A DNA stretch of 64,000 bases from Verrucomicrobiota bacterium (GCA_963205455.1 CAUJJL010000069.1:1-64000), one strand, 5' to 3'. Numbered from the stretch's first letter, positions 18,725 to 27,171 are shown. Translations and numbers: made by a program. The notes: generated from the sequence alone by a model not told the origin.

Positions 18725-18952
18725 ATGTCCCTCGAGTCTGTTGAACCCGAACACGTTCGTGCCGCCAATGAAATTCAAGCGGACATCTACCGTGCAATGA
18801 CTCCCCAAGACCGACTCCAACAAGCCCTTCGCATGAATCGAACCATGCGCGAACTGCTGGCAGCCGGGTTGAGGGAGCGCCATCCTGACTGGACCGAATC
18901 TCAGATCCGCCACGCCGTCGCCGAGCACATCCTTTATGCGCGAACCGGATGA
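18725..18952 (+). CDS. Small helical protein, putative antitoxin partner of the adjacent nucleotidyltransferase
   Basis: The 75-residue protein is predicted almost entirely helical. A segment TPQDRLQQALRMNRTMRELL is followed by an AGLRERHPDWTESQIRHAVAEHIL-like region; the block of the type 'a-G-(I/L)-R-x-R-H-P-x-W-(S/T)-E-x-x-(I/V)-R' is one I recognise from small uncharacterised proteins encoded directly before nucleotidyltransferase-fold genes. The following gene starts 17 bases before this one stops, in another frame, so the two are translationally coupled. It lacks a DNA-binding signature I can name. A role as antitoxin or regulatory subunit is inference from size, order and overlap. It lies 254 bases downstream of tRNA-Pro, a frequent integration site. 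Confidence 0.75.
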   Translation: MSLESVEPEHVRAANEIQADIYRAMTPQDRLQQALRMNRTMRELLAAGLRERHPDWTESQIRHAVAEHILYARTG

Positions 18953-19493
18953 GTTGACGCACTTCGTGCTGCGCTTGGAGAGAGCAGCGGTCCCCTACAT
19001 GGTGACGGGCGCGACCGCAGCGATTATCTACGGACAGCCACGTGTCACCAACGACCTAGATGTCGTTGTACAACTCAATGACTCCACGCGTGCCCGGCTG
19101 CTGACCGCATTTTCTGAAGCGGAGTTTTATGTGCCCCCAGAATCGATCATCCGTACTGAGCAGGCACGATTTCAGCGTGGACATTTCAATATCATCCACT
19201 TCGAAACCGGTTACAAAGCCGATATCTACCTCATGGGATCCGACCCCCTGCATGCCTGGGCATTTCCCCTGCGCCGCAGGGTGAAATGGGTGACAGGCAT
19301 TGACCTCTCCGTTGCGCCTCCTGAATACGTGGTACTCCGAAAACTCGAGTACTATCGTGAAGGCCGTTCCGCCAAACACGTCCTCGATATTCGCGCCATC
19401 CAACGCATCACTGATTTCGACGCCACCATCCTTACCCCATGGATCAATCGCCTCGGCCTCCAGGAGACTTGGCGCGAAATTCAGACATCGTAA
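18936..19493 (+). CDS. Nucleotidyltransferase-fold protein (AbiEii/MNT-like), putative toxin
   Basis: The 185-residue protein carries the pol-beta-type nucleotidyltransferase motifs: a GATAAIIYGQPRVTNDLDVVV region (about residues 23-43) with the G(A/S) helix and DxD pair, and a third acidic residue in YKADIYLMG near residue 97. A helical C-terminal part contains VLRKLEYYREG and KHVLDIRAI, frequent in AbiEii/DUF6036-like proteins. The intact carboxylate set suggests an active enzyme transferring NMP to RNA or protein. It overlaps the small helical protein upstream by 17 bases. A toxin-antitoxin role is plausible by analogy with AbiE and MNT/HEPN modules, but this exact family has no function I can name. 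Confidence 0.8.
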   Translation: MREPDELTHFVLRLERAAVPYMVTGATAAIIYGQPRVTNDLDVVVQLNDSTRARLLTAFSEAEFYVPPESIIRTEQARFQRGHFNIIHFETGYKADIYLMGSDPLHAWAFPLRRRVKWVTGIDLSVAPPEYVVLRKLEYYREGRSAKHVLDIRAIQRITDFDATILTPWINRLGLQETWREIQTS

Positions 19494-19571
19494 CAGGATC
19501 CCACAGGGCTCTTGAGGATCCACGCGTGTGGCCGTATTCTCGCACAAACTTCCCCAACGGAGATCGGTGCC

Positions 19572-20715
19572 CTACTCGTCCATCTGGATGTCCTTGTTTC
19601 GATGACGGGGACATCCCGCGCGCAGCCAGGCGGTGATGAAGCGATCCAGGTCGCCGTCGAGCACGCCTTGCGTGTCGCTCGTGCTGACTCCCGTACGCAG
19701 GTCCTTCACCATCTGATAAGGCTGGAGGACATAGCTGCGGATCTGGCTTCCCCAGCCGATCTCGCCCTTTTCCCCGTAGAACTTCTCCATTTCGCTGCGC
19801 TGCTCATCCTGACGCTTCTCGTACAGTCGCGCCTTCAGGATGCTCATGGCGGAGGCCTTGTTCTTCAGCTGGGATCGCTCGTTCTGGCACACCACGACGA
19901 GGCCCGTGGGAAGGTGGGTGATGCGCACGGCGGAGTCCGTCGTGTTCACCCCTTGCCCGCCCTTACCTGAAGACCGGTAGACATCGATCCTCAATTCGTC
20001 GTCAGGGATGTCGACCTTGATGTCATCATTGATCTCCGCCACCACATCGATGGCGCAAAACGAGGTGTGACGACGCTGATTGGAGTCGAAAGGACTGATG
20101 CGCACGAGCCGATGCACACCGCGCTCCGCCTTGACGTACCCGTAGGCGTTTTCGCCCTTGATCAGCAGGGTCGCCTTGCTGATGCCCGCCTGGTCACCCG
20201 CCTGCACGTCCTGCACTTCGACAGTGAATCCACGCCGGTCCGCCCACCGGGTGTACATGCGAAACAGCATGTCCGCCCAGTCGTTCGACTCCGTCCCACC
20301 CGCACCTGACTGGATTGAAAGGATCGCATTGTTGCCGTCGAACTGCCCTGTCAGGAACGCGCCGATTTCGATCTGATCGAGTTCGGCGGCCATTCCCGCC
20401 ACCTGCTGGTCAAGTTCACTGGCATACTGTTCGCGCTCGGCATCCGATGCCGCCTCGATCAGTTCGATCATCACATCCACATCGGCGAGTTTCTTGTGAA
20501 AGTCGGCGACAGGCACGACCGCCCGCTTCAGCCCGTTCAGTTTCGCGATGTGCCGTTGGGCCCGCTCGTTGTTGTCCCAGAACTCCGGAGCCCCCATCTG
20601 GGCCTCCATGGCCTCGATCTCACGCTGCTTCTGTTCGACGTCAAAGAAACCTCCATAGGTGACCCGCGCGCTTCTTGATATCCTCGATATGGGAAAAGGT
20701 TTCTGGAGCGATCAT
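19572..20715 (-). CDS. prfB: Peptide chain release factor 2 (programmed +1 frameshift)
   Basis: RF2 terminates translation at UGA and UAA. Translation starts at ATG 20715, reads 24 codons and meets an in-frame TGA at 20643-20641. Shifting +1 at CTT-TGA-C continues as [11 protein letters not shown] into the main 345-residue frame, for a total of about 380 residues. The body has the GGQ hydrolysis motif within [16 protein letters not shown] and the coiled N-terminal helices expected of RF2. An annotation without the shift would start at 20609 and lose the first ~35 residues. The gene ends with TAG, which RF2 itself does not read. It converges with the nucleotidyltransferase gene, with 78 bases between the stops. 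Confidence 0.96.
20640..20654 (-). promoter_or_regulatory. prfB autoregulatory +1 frameshift site
   Basis: On the minus strand the sequence reads GGAGG, three bases (TTT), then CTT TGA C. This reproduces the known RF2 recoding signal: a Shine-Dalgarno-like stimulator exactly three bases before the slippery CTT, and a weak TGA-C stop context. When RF2 is scarce the ribosome pauses at UGA and slips forward one base, so RF2 controls its own synthesis. Confidence 0.95.
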
Positions 20716-21118
20716 GACAAACCCGACATGAGCGCAAGCGGATGCGTTCTGTGCAAGCGACAAATGTCCCGACCTCTGACCGCTGTGCTTTCTGGGTGAA
20801 GTGCGGACATTCCTAGTGTGCAGGGACTGAAATCGGGAGCCGGAAGCTCCCGCTACCCGTTTCGAGCGGGACGCGACGAAGTGTGATCCTCCTGGGTGAG
20901 CGAGATGTCAGTCACCCATCCGGGAAACGCATCCCTTTCCGTCTCAGTTGATCCGCGGATTGCGCTGATCCCACGCACGCATCAGCCGCGTCGGAATGGC
21001 ACCAGTCTGTCGTTGTGTGAGTGGAGCCAAGCGATTATTCATATGACTTCGTGGGCGCCAACACCCCGCGATCAAAGGGAATATCAGATTGAGGCTCCAC
21101 CAAACCCGATTCCAAACC
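20716..21118. other. Intergenic region between divergent prfB and agarase-like gene
   Basis: About 400 bases with no convincing gene in either strand. It must hold the prfB promoter and that of the 21119 gene, but no clear -35/-10 pair stands out. The only structural feature noticed is the hairpin at 20834-20852. Confidence 0.6.
20834..20852. repeat. Perfect 7-bp hairpin (possible REP-like element)
   Basis: CGGGAGC and GCTCCCG pair perfectly around the 5-base loop CGGAA, followed by a weaker CCCG/CGGG pair. No T-run follows, so it is not a typical terminator. It lies between divergent genes, a usual location of short dispersed palindromes. Confidence 0.4.
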
Positions 21119-22306
21119 ATGAAACCATTCCTTGCCTCCCCAATCTCCCGACGTGATTGCATCCGCTGGTCCGCGTGCGCTTTCGGTGGAGCCGTTCTGG
21201 GCAAGCAACTCTCCTTGGGCGCGGTGTCGGGACGGGCGGAGACTGTCGGTCGTTTCACTCTCGGGCAACGTGGTAAACGCAGTTGGTTCATCACACCGGA
21301 GGGCGAGCCGTTTTTCTCAATAGCGCTCAATCATATCGATCCTTCGCCCCTGCGCTACCCGGAGAACGGTGATTTGTGGACGCGCAAGTACGGCAACTCC
21401 ATGGAGCAATGGCTCAAACAATCCGTTGCGCCCGATCTGCGCGCGTGGGGCTTCAATTCCGTGGGCTGGACGCAGGAAGTGGTGACACGCGGACCGACAA
21501 ACCACCGGCATTCGCGTGCATTCACCTTCGAAGAATACCAATGGCTCGGACTGCCCTATTGCCACTTGTTGCCGTTCGCGGATTTTCACCAGTGGGAGAA
21601 CGAGACACGCTACCCCGATTTCGCGAGCCAGGAGTTCGCGGATTGGTGCGACTACGTGGCACGTGAGTCCTGTGCGCGCATGGTGGACGATCCGAAGCTC
21701 ATCGGTTATTTCTACGTTGATTGCCCAACGTGGATTCACACACGGCCCGGCAATGCGTGGCGCGGGCCGTTGTTCGATCCGGCAAGGTTGAAGTCGGAGG
21801 CCGGACAAAGGGCGTTGTTCGAACTCGCCACGACCTACTACCGCGTTGCACACGAGGCGGTCCGGCGCTACGACAAGAAACATCTGATCCTCGGCGATCG
21901 TTACGAGGCGAACGCGCCCATAGCAGAAGAGGTTGTGCGCGCGGCGTTGCCGTTTGTGGACGTCCTGAGCTTCCAGCACTTTGGCCCCCCGGGAAAAGTG
22001 AAGGCTGATCTGAATAGGTGGCACGCGTTTTCTGGAAAACCCGTGCTGCTCGCCGACGCTGCACGGCAGATTGCGGGTGAGGGCGATACCAAGCGGCACG
22101 ACCCCAAGGGCTACGCCGAGTTGCACGCCGCCCTGCGCGAGGTGAAGGGCTGCGTCGGTTTTCACGTCTGCGGTGGGTACCTGTGCAATAAAGCACGTAA
22201 GCGCGGCCTGCGGGACGCGGAGGAGCGACCCGATGAGGAAGCCATCGCCGGAATCACCGCGGCGAATCACGCGACGGAGAAGTGGGCGAAGGGTTTCAAG
22301 TCCTAA
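21119..22306 (+). CDS. Secreted agarase-like glycoside hydrolase (TIM-barrel type)
   Basis: The 395-residue protein starts at ATG 21119 with a twin-arginine motif (SRRDCIRW, residues 10-17) and an AFGGAVLG hydrophobic stretch, so it is probably exported by Tat. The mature part opens with a WFITPEGEPFFSIALNHID-like strand typical of agarase/GH50-GH42-related barrels in Verrucomicrobia and Planctomycetes. It continues with LIGYFYVDCPTW, a HLILGDRYEAN segment with a candidate acid/base Glu, and KPVLLADAA at the usual position of a nucleophile strand, where an Asp rather than Glu stands. The substrate is unknown; agar or another marine or plant galactan is a guess. No other carbohydrate gene adjoins it. 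Confidence 0.78.
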   Translation: MKPFLASPISRRDCIRWSACAFGGAVLGKQLSLGAVSGRAETVGRFTLGQRGKRSWFITPEGEPFFSIALNHIDPSPLRYPENGDLWTRKYGNSMEQWLKQSVAPDLRAWGFNSVGWTQEVVTRGPTNHRHSRAFTFEEYQWLGLPYCHLLPFADFHQWENETRYPDFASQEFADWCDYVARESCARMVDDPKLIGYFYVDCPTWIHTRPGNAWRGPLFDPARLKSEAGQRALFELATTYYRVAHEAVRRYDKKHLILGDRYEANAPIAEEVVRAALPFVDVLSFQHFGPPGKVKADLNRWHAFSGKPVLLADAARQIAGEGDTKRHDPKGYAELHAALREVKGCVGFHVCGGYLCNKARKRGLRDAEERPDEEAIAGITAANHATEKWAKGFKS

Positions 22307-22515
22307 ACGATGTCAACACCGCCAGGTGCCAGCAAAAGTCTGGACGAGGTACTCGTCGCACTCTGTGTTCCGAGGCAGCGGAAGCATCCGTCGAGAAGCA
22401 GGAACCGACCTCATTGGCTTGGGCACTTCGGCTTTTTTTGGCCCCGGCTAGACATAGTTATACGATATATTTTCTTATCGTTGCCGACTGGCTTTATTAG
22501 CCCAACCCTATCGCG

Positions 22516-22740
22516 ATGAATCCCACACTAGCCGCTGAAATCGAACAACTCTCACGTGCGGAAAAGCTTTTGTTGGTAGAAAGTCTGTGGGACTCGATCG
22601 CAAAGGATGCGGCGTGCGTCGAGCCACCAAAGTGGCATGATCAGCTCTTGGCCGAAGACGCGGTCCGCTACGCGTCGACCCCTTCCCGGGGGCCGCAAAC
22701 GACGTCGGCCAGGCAAATGACGTCAGTTCTTGATTCTTGA
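22516..22740 (+). CDS. Addiction-module antitoxin-like protein, probably C-terminally damaged
   Basis: Residues 1-50 match the 'unstable antitoxin' family (TIGR02574/PF09720 type): the EIEQLSRAEKLLLVESLWDSI core is characteristic, and PPKWHDQLLAED continues it. After about residue 53 (RYASTP) the expected short C-terminal tail (usually a W-x-E-(V/I) segment) is replaced by a low-complexity SRGPQTTSAR stretch, consistent with a frameshift or deletion. No RelE/ParE toxin follows, although such antitoxins normally precede one. AT-rich sequence directly upstream (22450-22500) is unlike its neighbours. Probably a decaying remnant of a toxin-antitoxin module. Confidence 0.6.
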   Translation: MNPTLAAEIEQLSRAEKLLLVESLWDSIAKDAACVEPPKWHDQLLAEDAVRYASTPSRGPQTTSARQMTSVLDS

Positions 22741-23059
22741 CACGGGTTTGGTGCCGCGATTCCCCGCTCTTCTCGGTCACAAACCGTCCATGCAATCTTG
22801 CTGACTGCAGCGAGATTCCTCAATTGCCCGATTCGGGCGTAGAGAACTGAACCCACCCTCGGAGGCTTTGCTCCAATCTTGTCCGGATTCGTTGCCTTGA
22901 AAACTCCTCCTTCATTCCTTGAGGTGGATTTCGATCCGGGCAGGACGATGCGCGCCCCTCCATCTGCGCCGTTCTGTCAGGGGCGTTGCCATGCCCTAGG
23001 TGGCGATCTTGTCTGACATCTTGATTCTTTCCGATCCGCGGGGAGAGTGTGAGCGGATC
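22741..23059. other. Non-coding stretch without recognised features
   Basis: About 320 bases between the orphan antitoxin and the oxidoreductase. Open frames on both strands are short and match nothing I know. No toxin gene remnant, riboswitch core or terminator could be identified; it may contain decayed sequence. Confidence 0.5.
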
Positions 23060-24454
23060 ATGCGCAATCACTTCGACTTCTTTGTCATTGGCGGCGGCTC
23101 GGCAGGGTTCAACGCGGCGCGGGTGTCCGCCGATCTCGGCAGGACGGTGGGTATTGCCGATTCCGGTGCGGAACTGGGTGGCCTCTGCATTTTGCGGGGC
23201 TGCATGCCGTCAAAGACGCTCCTCTATTCGACGGATGTCCTTCACCTCGCACAGAATGGCAGGACGCTTGGACTCAGAATCCCAAGCGCAAAGGTCGACA
23301 TGAAGGCGCTTCATGCGCGAAAGAAACGCATCATTGGCGAGTTCGCGGACTACCGCGTCAAGGCGCTGAATTCCAGTCGCTACCGGCTCTTTACCGAGGC
23401 CGCGCGATTCCTCGACGAAAACACCATCGAACTCGCCAGCGGGACGCGAATCACCGCGGATCGTTTCATGATCGCCACGGGTTCCAAGGTGTCCGTTCCG
23501 GACGTACCGGGTCTTCGGGACGCCCCCGCCTGGACCAGCGACGATGTGCTCGATCTCGATTTTGTCCCTGATAGCGTGATTGTGCTCGGCGGCGGAATTG
23601 TCGCGTGCGAACTCTCCCAGTTTCTCCGCCGGATCGGCTCACGCGTGATCCTCATCCAGCGCAGCGCCCACATCCTGAGGGACCACTCACCCGAGGCAAG
23701 CGAGACGCTACAGCAGGCATTTCGCGACGAAGGGATCGAACTCTTCACCGACACAAAGCTGAGCCGCATCCAAAGGCGCGCTGACACCGTAAGCGTCAGC
23801 TTTGAGCACAAGGGGAAGACCGTGACCAAACGGGCGCGTCACCTCTTCAACGCGCTGGGTCGCTCACCCCTCACGGAGGGGCTCAATCTCGAAGCCGCAG
23901 GGGTGCAACACACACCCCAAGGCCGGATCGGGGTGAATCGGTGGCAACAGACGAACCGGCGGCACATTTATGCCGGCGGCGATGTCACGGGTCCACACGA
24001 CATCGTCCACCTCGCCGTTGCCCAAGGCGAGCTCGCCGCCCGTCACGCTTTCGGCGTCAAGGGGCTGCGACCAGCGGATCCGCGCCTCCTGCTGAATGTC
24101 GTCTTTACCGATCCTGCACTCGCCACGCTGGGATGGCTCGACGCCGAACTGACAGCGCGCAAACAGCCCTTCATCAGCGCGAGCTATCCGTTCGACGACC
24201 ATGGCAAATCCATTCTCATGGAGGCCAAGCGCGGTTATGTGAAAATCACCGCCGAACCAGCCAAGGGACGCATCCTCGGAGTTGAGGTCGTGGGACGCGA
24301 TGCCGGCGAATTGATCCACTGCTTCAGTGGTCCGATCGCGATGAATGCCACCGTCTTCGATCTTCTGAAGGCCCCGTGGTACCATCCGACCCTCGCGGAA
24401 ATCTTCACCTATCCTCTCGAGGAAATTGCAGACAAGATCCTGCAAAAGCGATAA
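23060..24454 (+). CDS. Class I pyridine nucleotide-disulfide oxidoreductase (dihydrolipoyl dehydrogenase/mercuric reductase-like)
   Basis: This 464-residue flavoprotein starts at ATG 23060 with a Rossmann FAD motif (VIGGGSAGFNAA, residues 9-20). It has the redox disulfide GGLCILRGCMPSK with Cys43 and Cys48 in CxxxxC spacing. A second Rossmann motif for NAD(P) (VLGGGIVACELSQF) and an FAD-binding YAGGDVTG segment follow. The C-terminal dimerisation domain carries the His442/Glu447 dyad (HPTLAE) that activates the thiol in lipoamide dehydrogenase and mercuric reductase. No lipoyl-enzyme or mer genes adjoin it. It precedes an ABC importer by 124 bases, which may or may not be functional linkage. 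The substrate is undetermined. Confidence 0.9.
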   Translation: MRNHFDFFVIGGGSAGFNAARVSADLGRTVGIADSGAELGGLCILRGCMPSKTLLYSTDVLHLAQNGRTLGLRIPSAKVDMKALHARKKRIIGEFADYRVKALNSSRYRLFTEAARFLDENTIELASGTRITADRFMIATGSKVSVPDVPGLRDAPAWTSDDVLDLDFVPDSVIVLGGGIVACELSQFLRRIGSRVILIQRSAHILRDHSPEASETLQQAFRDEGIELFTDTKLSRIQRRADTVSVSFEHKGKTVTKRARHLFNALGRSPLTEGLNLEAAGVQHTPQGRIGVNRWQQTNRRHIYAGGDVTGPHDIVHLAVAQGELAARHAFGVKGLRPADPRLLLNVVFTDPALATLGWLDAELTARKQPFISASYPFDDHGKSILMEAKRGYVKITAEPAKGRILGVEVVGRDAGELIHCFSGPIAMNATVFDLLKAPWYHPTLAEIFTYPLEEIADKILQKR

Positions 24455-24578
24455 AGCGGCGTTCTGCGACGGATTCTCGGGATCACCTCCCGATGCACTC
24501 GCATGCGCGATGCATTCTCGTTTCCCCTCTGGACTCAGTTGATTTTGCCCCTGCAACCCGCCTTGCTTGCCGTTCCGC

Positions 24579-25343
24579 ATGCCGACAATGGTCGATCTCA
24601 ACGATGTCGCGAAACGATATGGCGACGGGCCGCTGGTACTTGACGGGGTTTCCTTTCGCGCCGAGAAGGGAGACCTCATCTCGCTCATCGGGCCGAGCGG
24701 TTGCGGAAAGACAACGCTTCTCAGGCTCATCGCGGGATTGAGTCCCTTGTCAGCAGGATCGCTGGCCGTTGAGGGTCGGGCGCCGTCCATCGGATCACGT
24801 GAAATTGCCTGCGTATTCCAGGATCCCACGCTGCTACCCTGGCTGACCATCCAGAAAAACGTGGAACTGCCCCTCCGCCTTCGCGGAGTTTCCACCGCCG
24901 AACGGGAGATCGTCGCGCAAAGGATGCTTTCACTCGTCCGGCTCTCCGAATGTGCCCAGCGATATCCCCGACAACTGTCGGGTGGCCAAAGAATGCGTGC
25001 CTCAATCGCCCGTGCCCTCTCCCTAAGTCCGGACATCCTGCTCCTCGACGAGCCGTTTGGTGCGCTCGACGAAATGACTCGTGCCCACCTCAACGAGGAG
25101 TTGCTCGACATCCACCGACAGGAGGCATGGACGGGGTTTTTTGTGACCCACTCGGTGGCGGAAGCTGTGTTCCTCTCCAATCGCATCCTGATCATGCGGG
25201 CAAATCCCGGCCGCATCATTCATGAAATCAGCGTTGATCTGCCCTACCCGCGCACCGAGCAGACCCGGGAATCCGGCGCGTTCCTCTCCCTCGTCGGAAG
25301 AGTTTCATCACTCCTCCGCGCAGCCGAACCCTTGCCAGCCTGA
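24579..25343 (+). CDS. ABC transporter ATP-binding protein (NitT/TauT/ThiZ family)
   Basis: The ATPase subunit, about 254 residues, of a type I ABC importer. Walker A GPSGCGKTT is at residues 38-46, the Q-loop at FQDP, the signature LSGGQRMRAS follows near residue 131, and Walker B LLLDEPFGALD near 150. A switch His sits in FVTHSVAEAVFLSNR, a segment typical of the TauB/SsuB/ThiZ group. Start codons at 24567 (TTG), 24579 and 24588 are in frame; 24579 is preferred. The permease gene starts 3 bases after its stop codon and the binding protein follows, making a complete three-gene operon. Confidence 0.92.
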   Translation: MPTMVDLNDVAKRYGDGPLVLDGVSFRAEKGDLISLIGPSGCGKTTLLRLIAGLSPLSAGSLAVEGRAPSIGSREIACVFQDPTLLPWLTIQKNVELPLRLRGVSTAEREIVAQRMLSLVRLSECAQRYPRQLSGGQRMRASIARALSLSPDILLLDEPFGALDEMTRAHLNEELLDIHRQEAWTGFFVTHSVAEAVFLSNRILIMRANPGRIIHEISVDLPYPRTEQTRESGAFLSLVGRVSSLLRAAEPLPA

Positions 25344-25346
25344 CCC

Positions 25347-26147
25347 ATGTCCAAACCGGGAAAAAGGATTCTGACCTTTGCCCTCCCCGCAATCGCCGGG
25401 ATCCTCTTCCTTGCGGTCTGGTACGGCGTGCGGGCGATGATGTCCGAGGATCAGAAATTTCTGCTGCCTTCACCGGTGGAGGTGCTTTCCGCATTCGGTG
25501 AACACCGGAGCGTGCTTCTCCATGCCTCGCTGAACACGCTTGAGGGCGCCCTGATCGGTTTCTCGGCAGCCATCGTTATCAGCCTGCTGCTGGCGCTGGT
25601 GCTGTCGCTTTCGCCGCTGGTTCGGGCCAGCCTCTACCCCTATCTCATGCTGCTCCAGATGACGCCGGTCATCGTCATTGCTCCCATCATCCTGCAGTGG
25701 GCGAGGCCGGGATTGCCCAGCGTATCCATCATCACTTTCCTGATCTGTTTCTTTCCGCTGGTCGTGAACACAACACAGGGCCTGATTTCCACCGATCGCA
25801 ATCTCGTCGATCTTTTCCGCCTTTATGGAGCAAACAAACGACAGGAAATCTGCCTGCTGCGCCTCCCCGCCGCCCTTCCCTATTTTTTCACCGGCCTGAG
25901 AATAGCCGCGACACTGGGCCCAATCGGCGCGATCATGGGCGACTTCACCGCCGGCAGTTCCGCTGGAGACGGAGGGGGACTCGGTTTCCAGGCGATCATT
26001 TTCAGCTCCCAACTCAAAATGGCGGCGCTCTTTGCCACCGCGATGACGGGCTGCCTCCTCGGTTTCGTCTTCGTCGCCGGGGTCGTCTTCCTGGGATGGT
26101 GGACGCTGCACCACTGGCACGATTCCTACCACAGGGCTGATTCCTGA
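25347..26147 (+). CDS. ABC transporter permease (NitT/TauT/ThiX family)
   Basis: A 266-residue integral membrane protein with about six hydrophobic segments, the first at residues 9-26. It has the EAA-like cytoplasmic loop (LVDLFRLYGANKRQEICLLRLPAALPY region, around residues 152-177) that docks on the ATPase. This organisation is standard for BinPDT importers of the taurine, nitrate, aliphatic sulfonate or thiamine-precursor class. It is 3 bases after the ATPase gene and 4 bases before the binding-protein gene. The transported compound is judged only from the binding protein. Confidence 0.92.
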   Translation: MSKPGKRILTFALPAIAGILFLAVWYGVRAMMSEDQKFLLPSPVEVLSAFGEHRSVLLHASLNTLEGALIGFSAAIVISLLLALVLSLSPLVRASLYPYLMLLQMTPVIVIAPIILQWARPGLPSVSIITFLICFFPLVVNTTQGLISTDRNLVDLFRLYGANKRQEICLLRLPAALPYFFTGLRIAATLGPIGAIMGDFTAGSSAGDGGGLGFQAIIFSSQLKMAALFATAMTGCLLGFVFVAGVVFLGWWTLHHWHDSYHRADS

Positions 26148-26151
26148 TCTC

Positions 26152-27171
26152 ATGGCTTTCACTCACCTGAGACTCGTCAGCGCTTTGTTCCTGCTTCTGA
26201 CGTGCGCGTTGTTCTCCACCGGATGCGAGCGTAAACAGGCGAATCCGGGTGGGACTCCTCCAGCCGCAACGCGGCACAGCATCCGATTCCAGACTGATTG
26301 GTACCCACAGGCGGAGCACGGCGGATTTTACCAGGCACTGGCAAAGGGATTCTACCGGGAGGCGGGCCTTGATGTGGAGATCATCAGCGGAGGTCCGGGA
26401 GCCACTGTTGCCCAACGCATGATATCCGGCGCCGCCGACGTCGGAATGAGCCGCAGCGACGACGTCGCCCTCTTCATCGCGGATGGAAAGCCGTTCATGC
26501 TGATCGGCGTGACGTTCCAGCACGATCCGCAGGCGATCCTTCTCCATGAGGAGAATCCCGTGAACACCTTCGCCGATCTCAATGGCAAGACCATCATGGC
26601 GGTGCCCGGCTCGGCCTGGATCAATTTTCTGAAGACTCGCTACCGAATCGATTTCTCGATCATCCCTTCCAATTTCGGCATCGCCCGGTTCATGGCGGAC
26701 AGGAACTTCATCCAGCAATGCTTCATCACCAACGAACCCTACTACGTGCGTGCAAACGGTGGCAGGCCGAAAACCTTGCTCATTTCGGATTCAGGATTTG
26801 ATCCCTACCGCGTCTACATGACAACCCGACGCTTCGCGCGGGACAACGAAACCGCGCTCAGAGCCTTCGTCGCCGCATCGAACCGCGGCTGGGCGGATTT
26901 CATCAACGGTGACCCGTCACCGGCCTTTGATCTCATTGTCGCCAGAAACCCGCAGATGTCGCGCGACTTTCTCGCCTACGGACGCGACTCACTGCGCGAA
27001 CATCACCTCGTCGCCGGCCACAGCGATCGAGGCGAATCCGTCGGGCAGTTCAGCCGGAAACGCATGGACGATCAGATCCGGACGCTCGTTGACCTCAAGC
27101 TGCTCAAGGAGCCCCTTCCCCTGGAAAAACTGGCCGACCTTTCGATCCTGGGCGCGTCCCTCAAGGACTGA
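26152..27171 (+). CDS. NMT1/THI5-like ABC substrate-binding lipoprotein
   Basis: The 339-residue protein begins with a signal peptide ending at a probable lipobox (FSTGC, Cys25), so it is likely a lipoprotein. The mature start, FQTDWYPQAEHGGFYQALAKGF, is the hallmark opening of NMT1/THI5-like binding proteins, which bind hydroxymethylpyrimidine-type thiamine precursors (ThiY) or related small organic ligands. The GGPGAT and SAADVGMSRSDD segments are also usual for this fold. With the two preceding genes it forms a complete importer. Uptake of a thiamine precursor such as formylaminopyrimidine is the best guess, but no TPP riboswitch or thi enzyme was found nearby, so specificity stays open. 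Confidence 0.88.
   Translation: MAFTHLRLVSALFLLLTCALFSTGCERKQANPGGTPPAATRHSIRFQTDWYPQAEHGGFYQALAKGFYREAGLDVEIISGGPGATVAQRMISGAADVGMSRSDDVALFIADGKPFMLIGVTFQHDPQAILLHEENPVNTFADLNGKTIMAVPGSAWINFLKTRYRIDFSIIPSNFGIARFMADRNFIQQCFITNEPYYVRANGGRPKTLLISDSGFDPYRVYMTTRRFARDNETALRAFVAASNRGWADFINGDPSPAFDLIVARNPQMSRDFLAYGRDSLREHHLVAGHSDRGESVGQFSRKRMDDQIRTLVDLKLLKEPLPLEKLADLSILGASLKD

Noticed and set aside
19496..19523. GGATCC ... GGATCC palindromic pair as terminator between the nucleotidyltransferase gene and prfB
   Set aside because: Six-base stem with a 14-base loop and no T-run; chance occurrence is likely.
22741..24578. TPP riboswitch for the NMT1/THI5-like importer
   Set aside because: No CTGAGA core with the matching conserved second element was found upstream of either the oxidoreductase or the ATPase.
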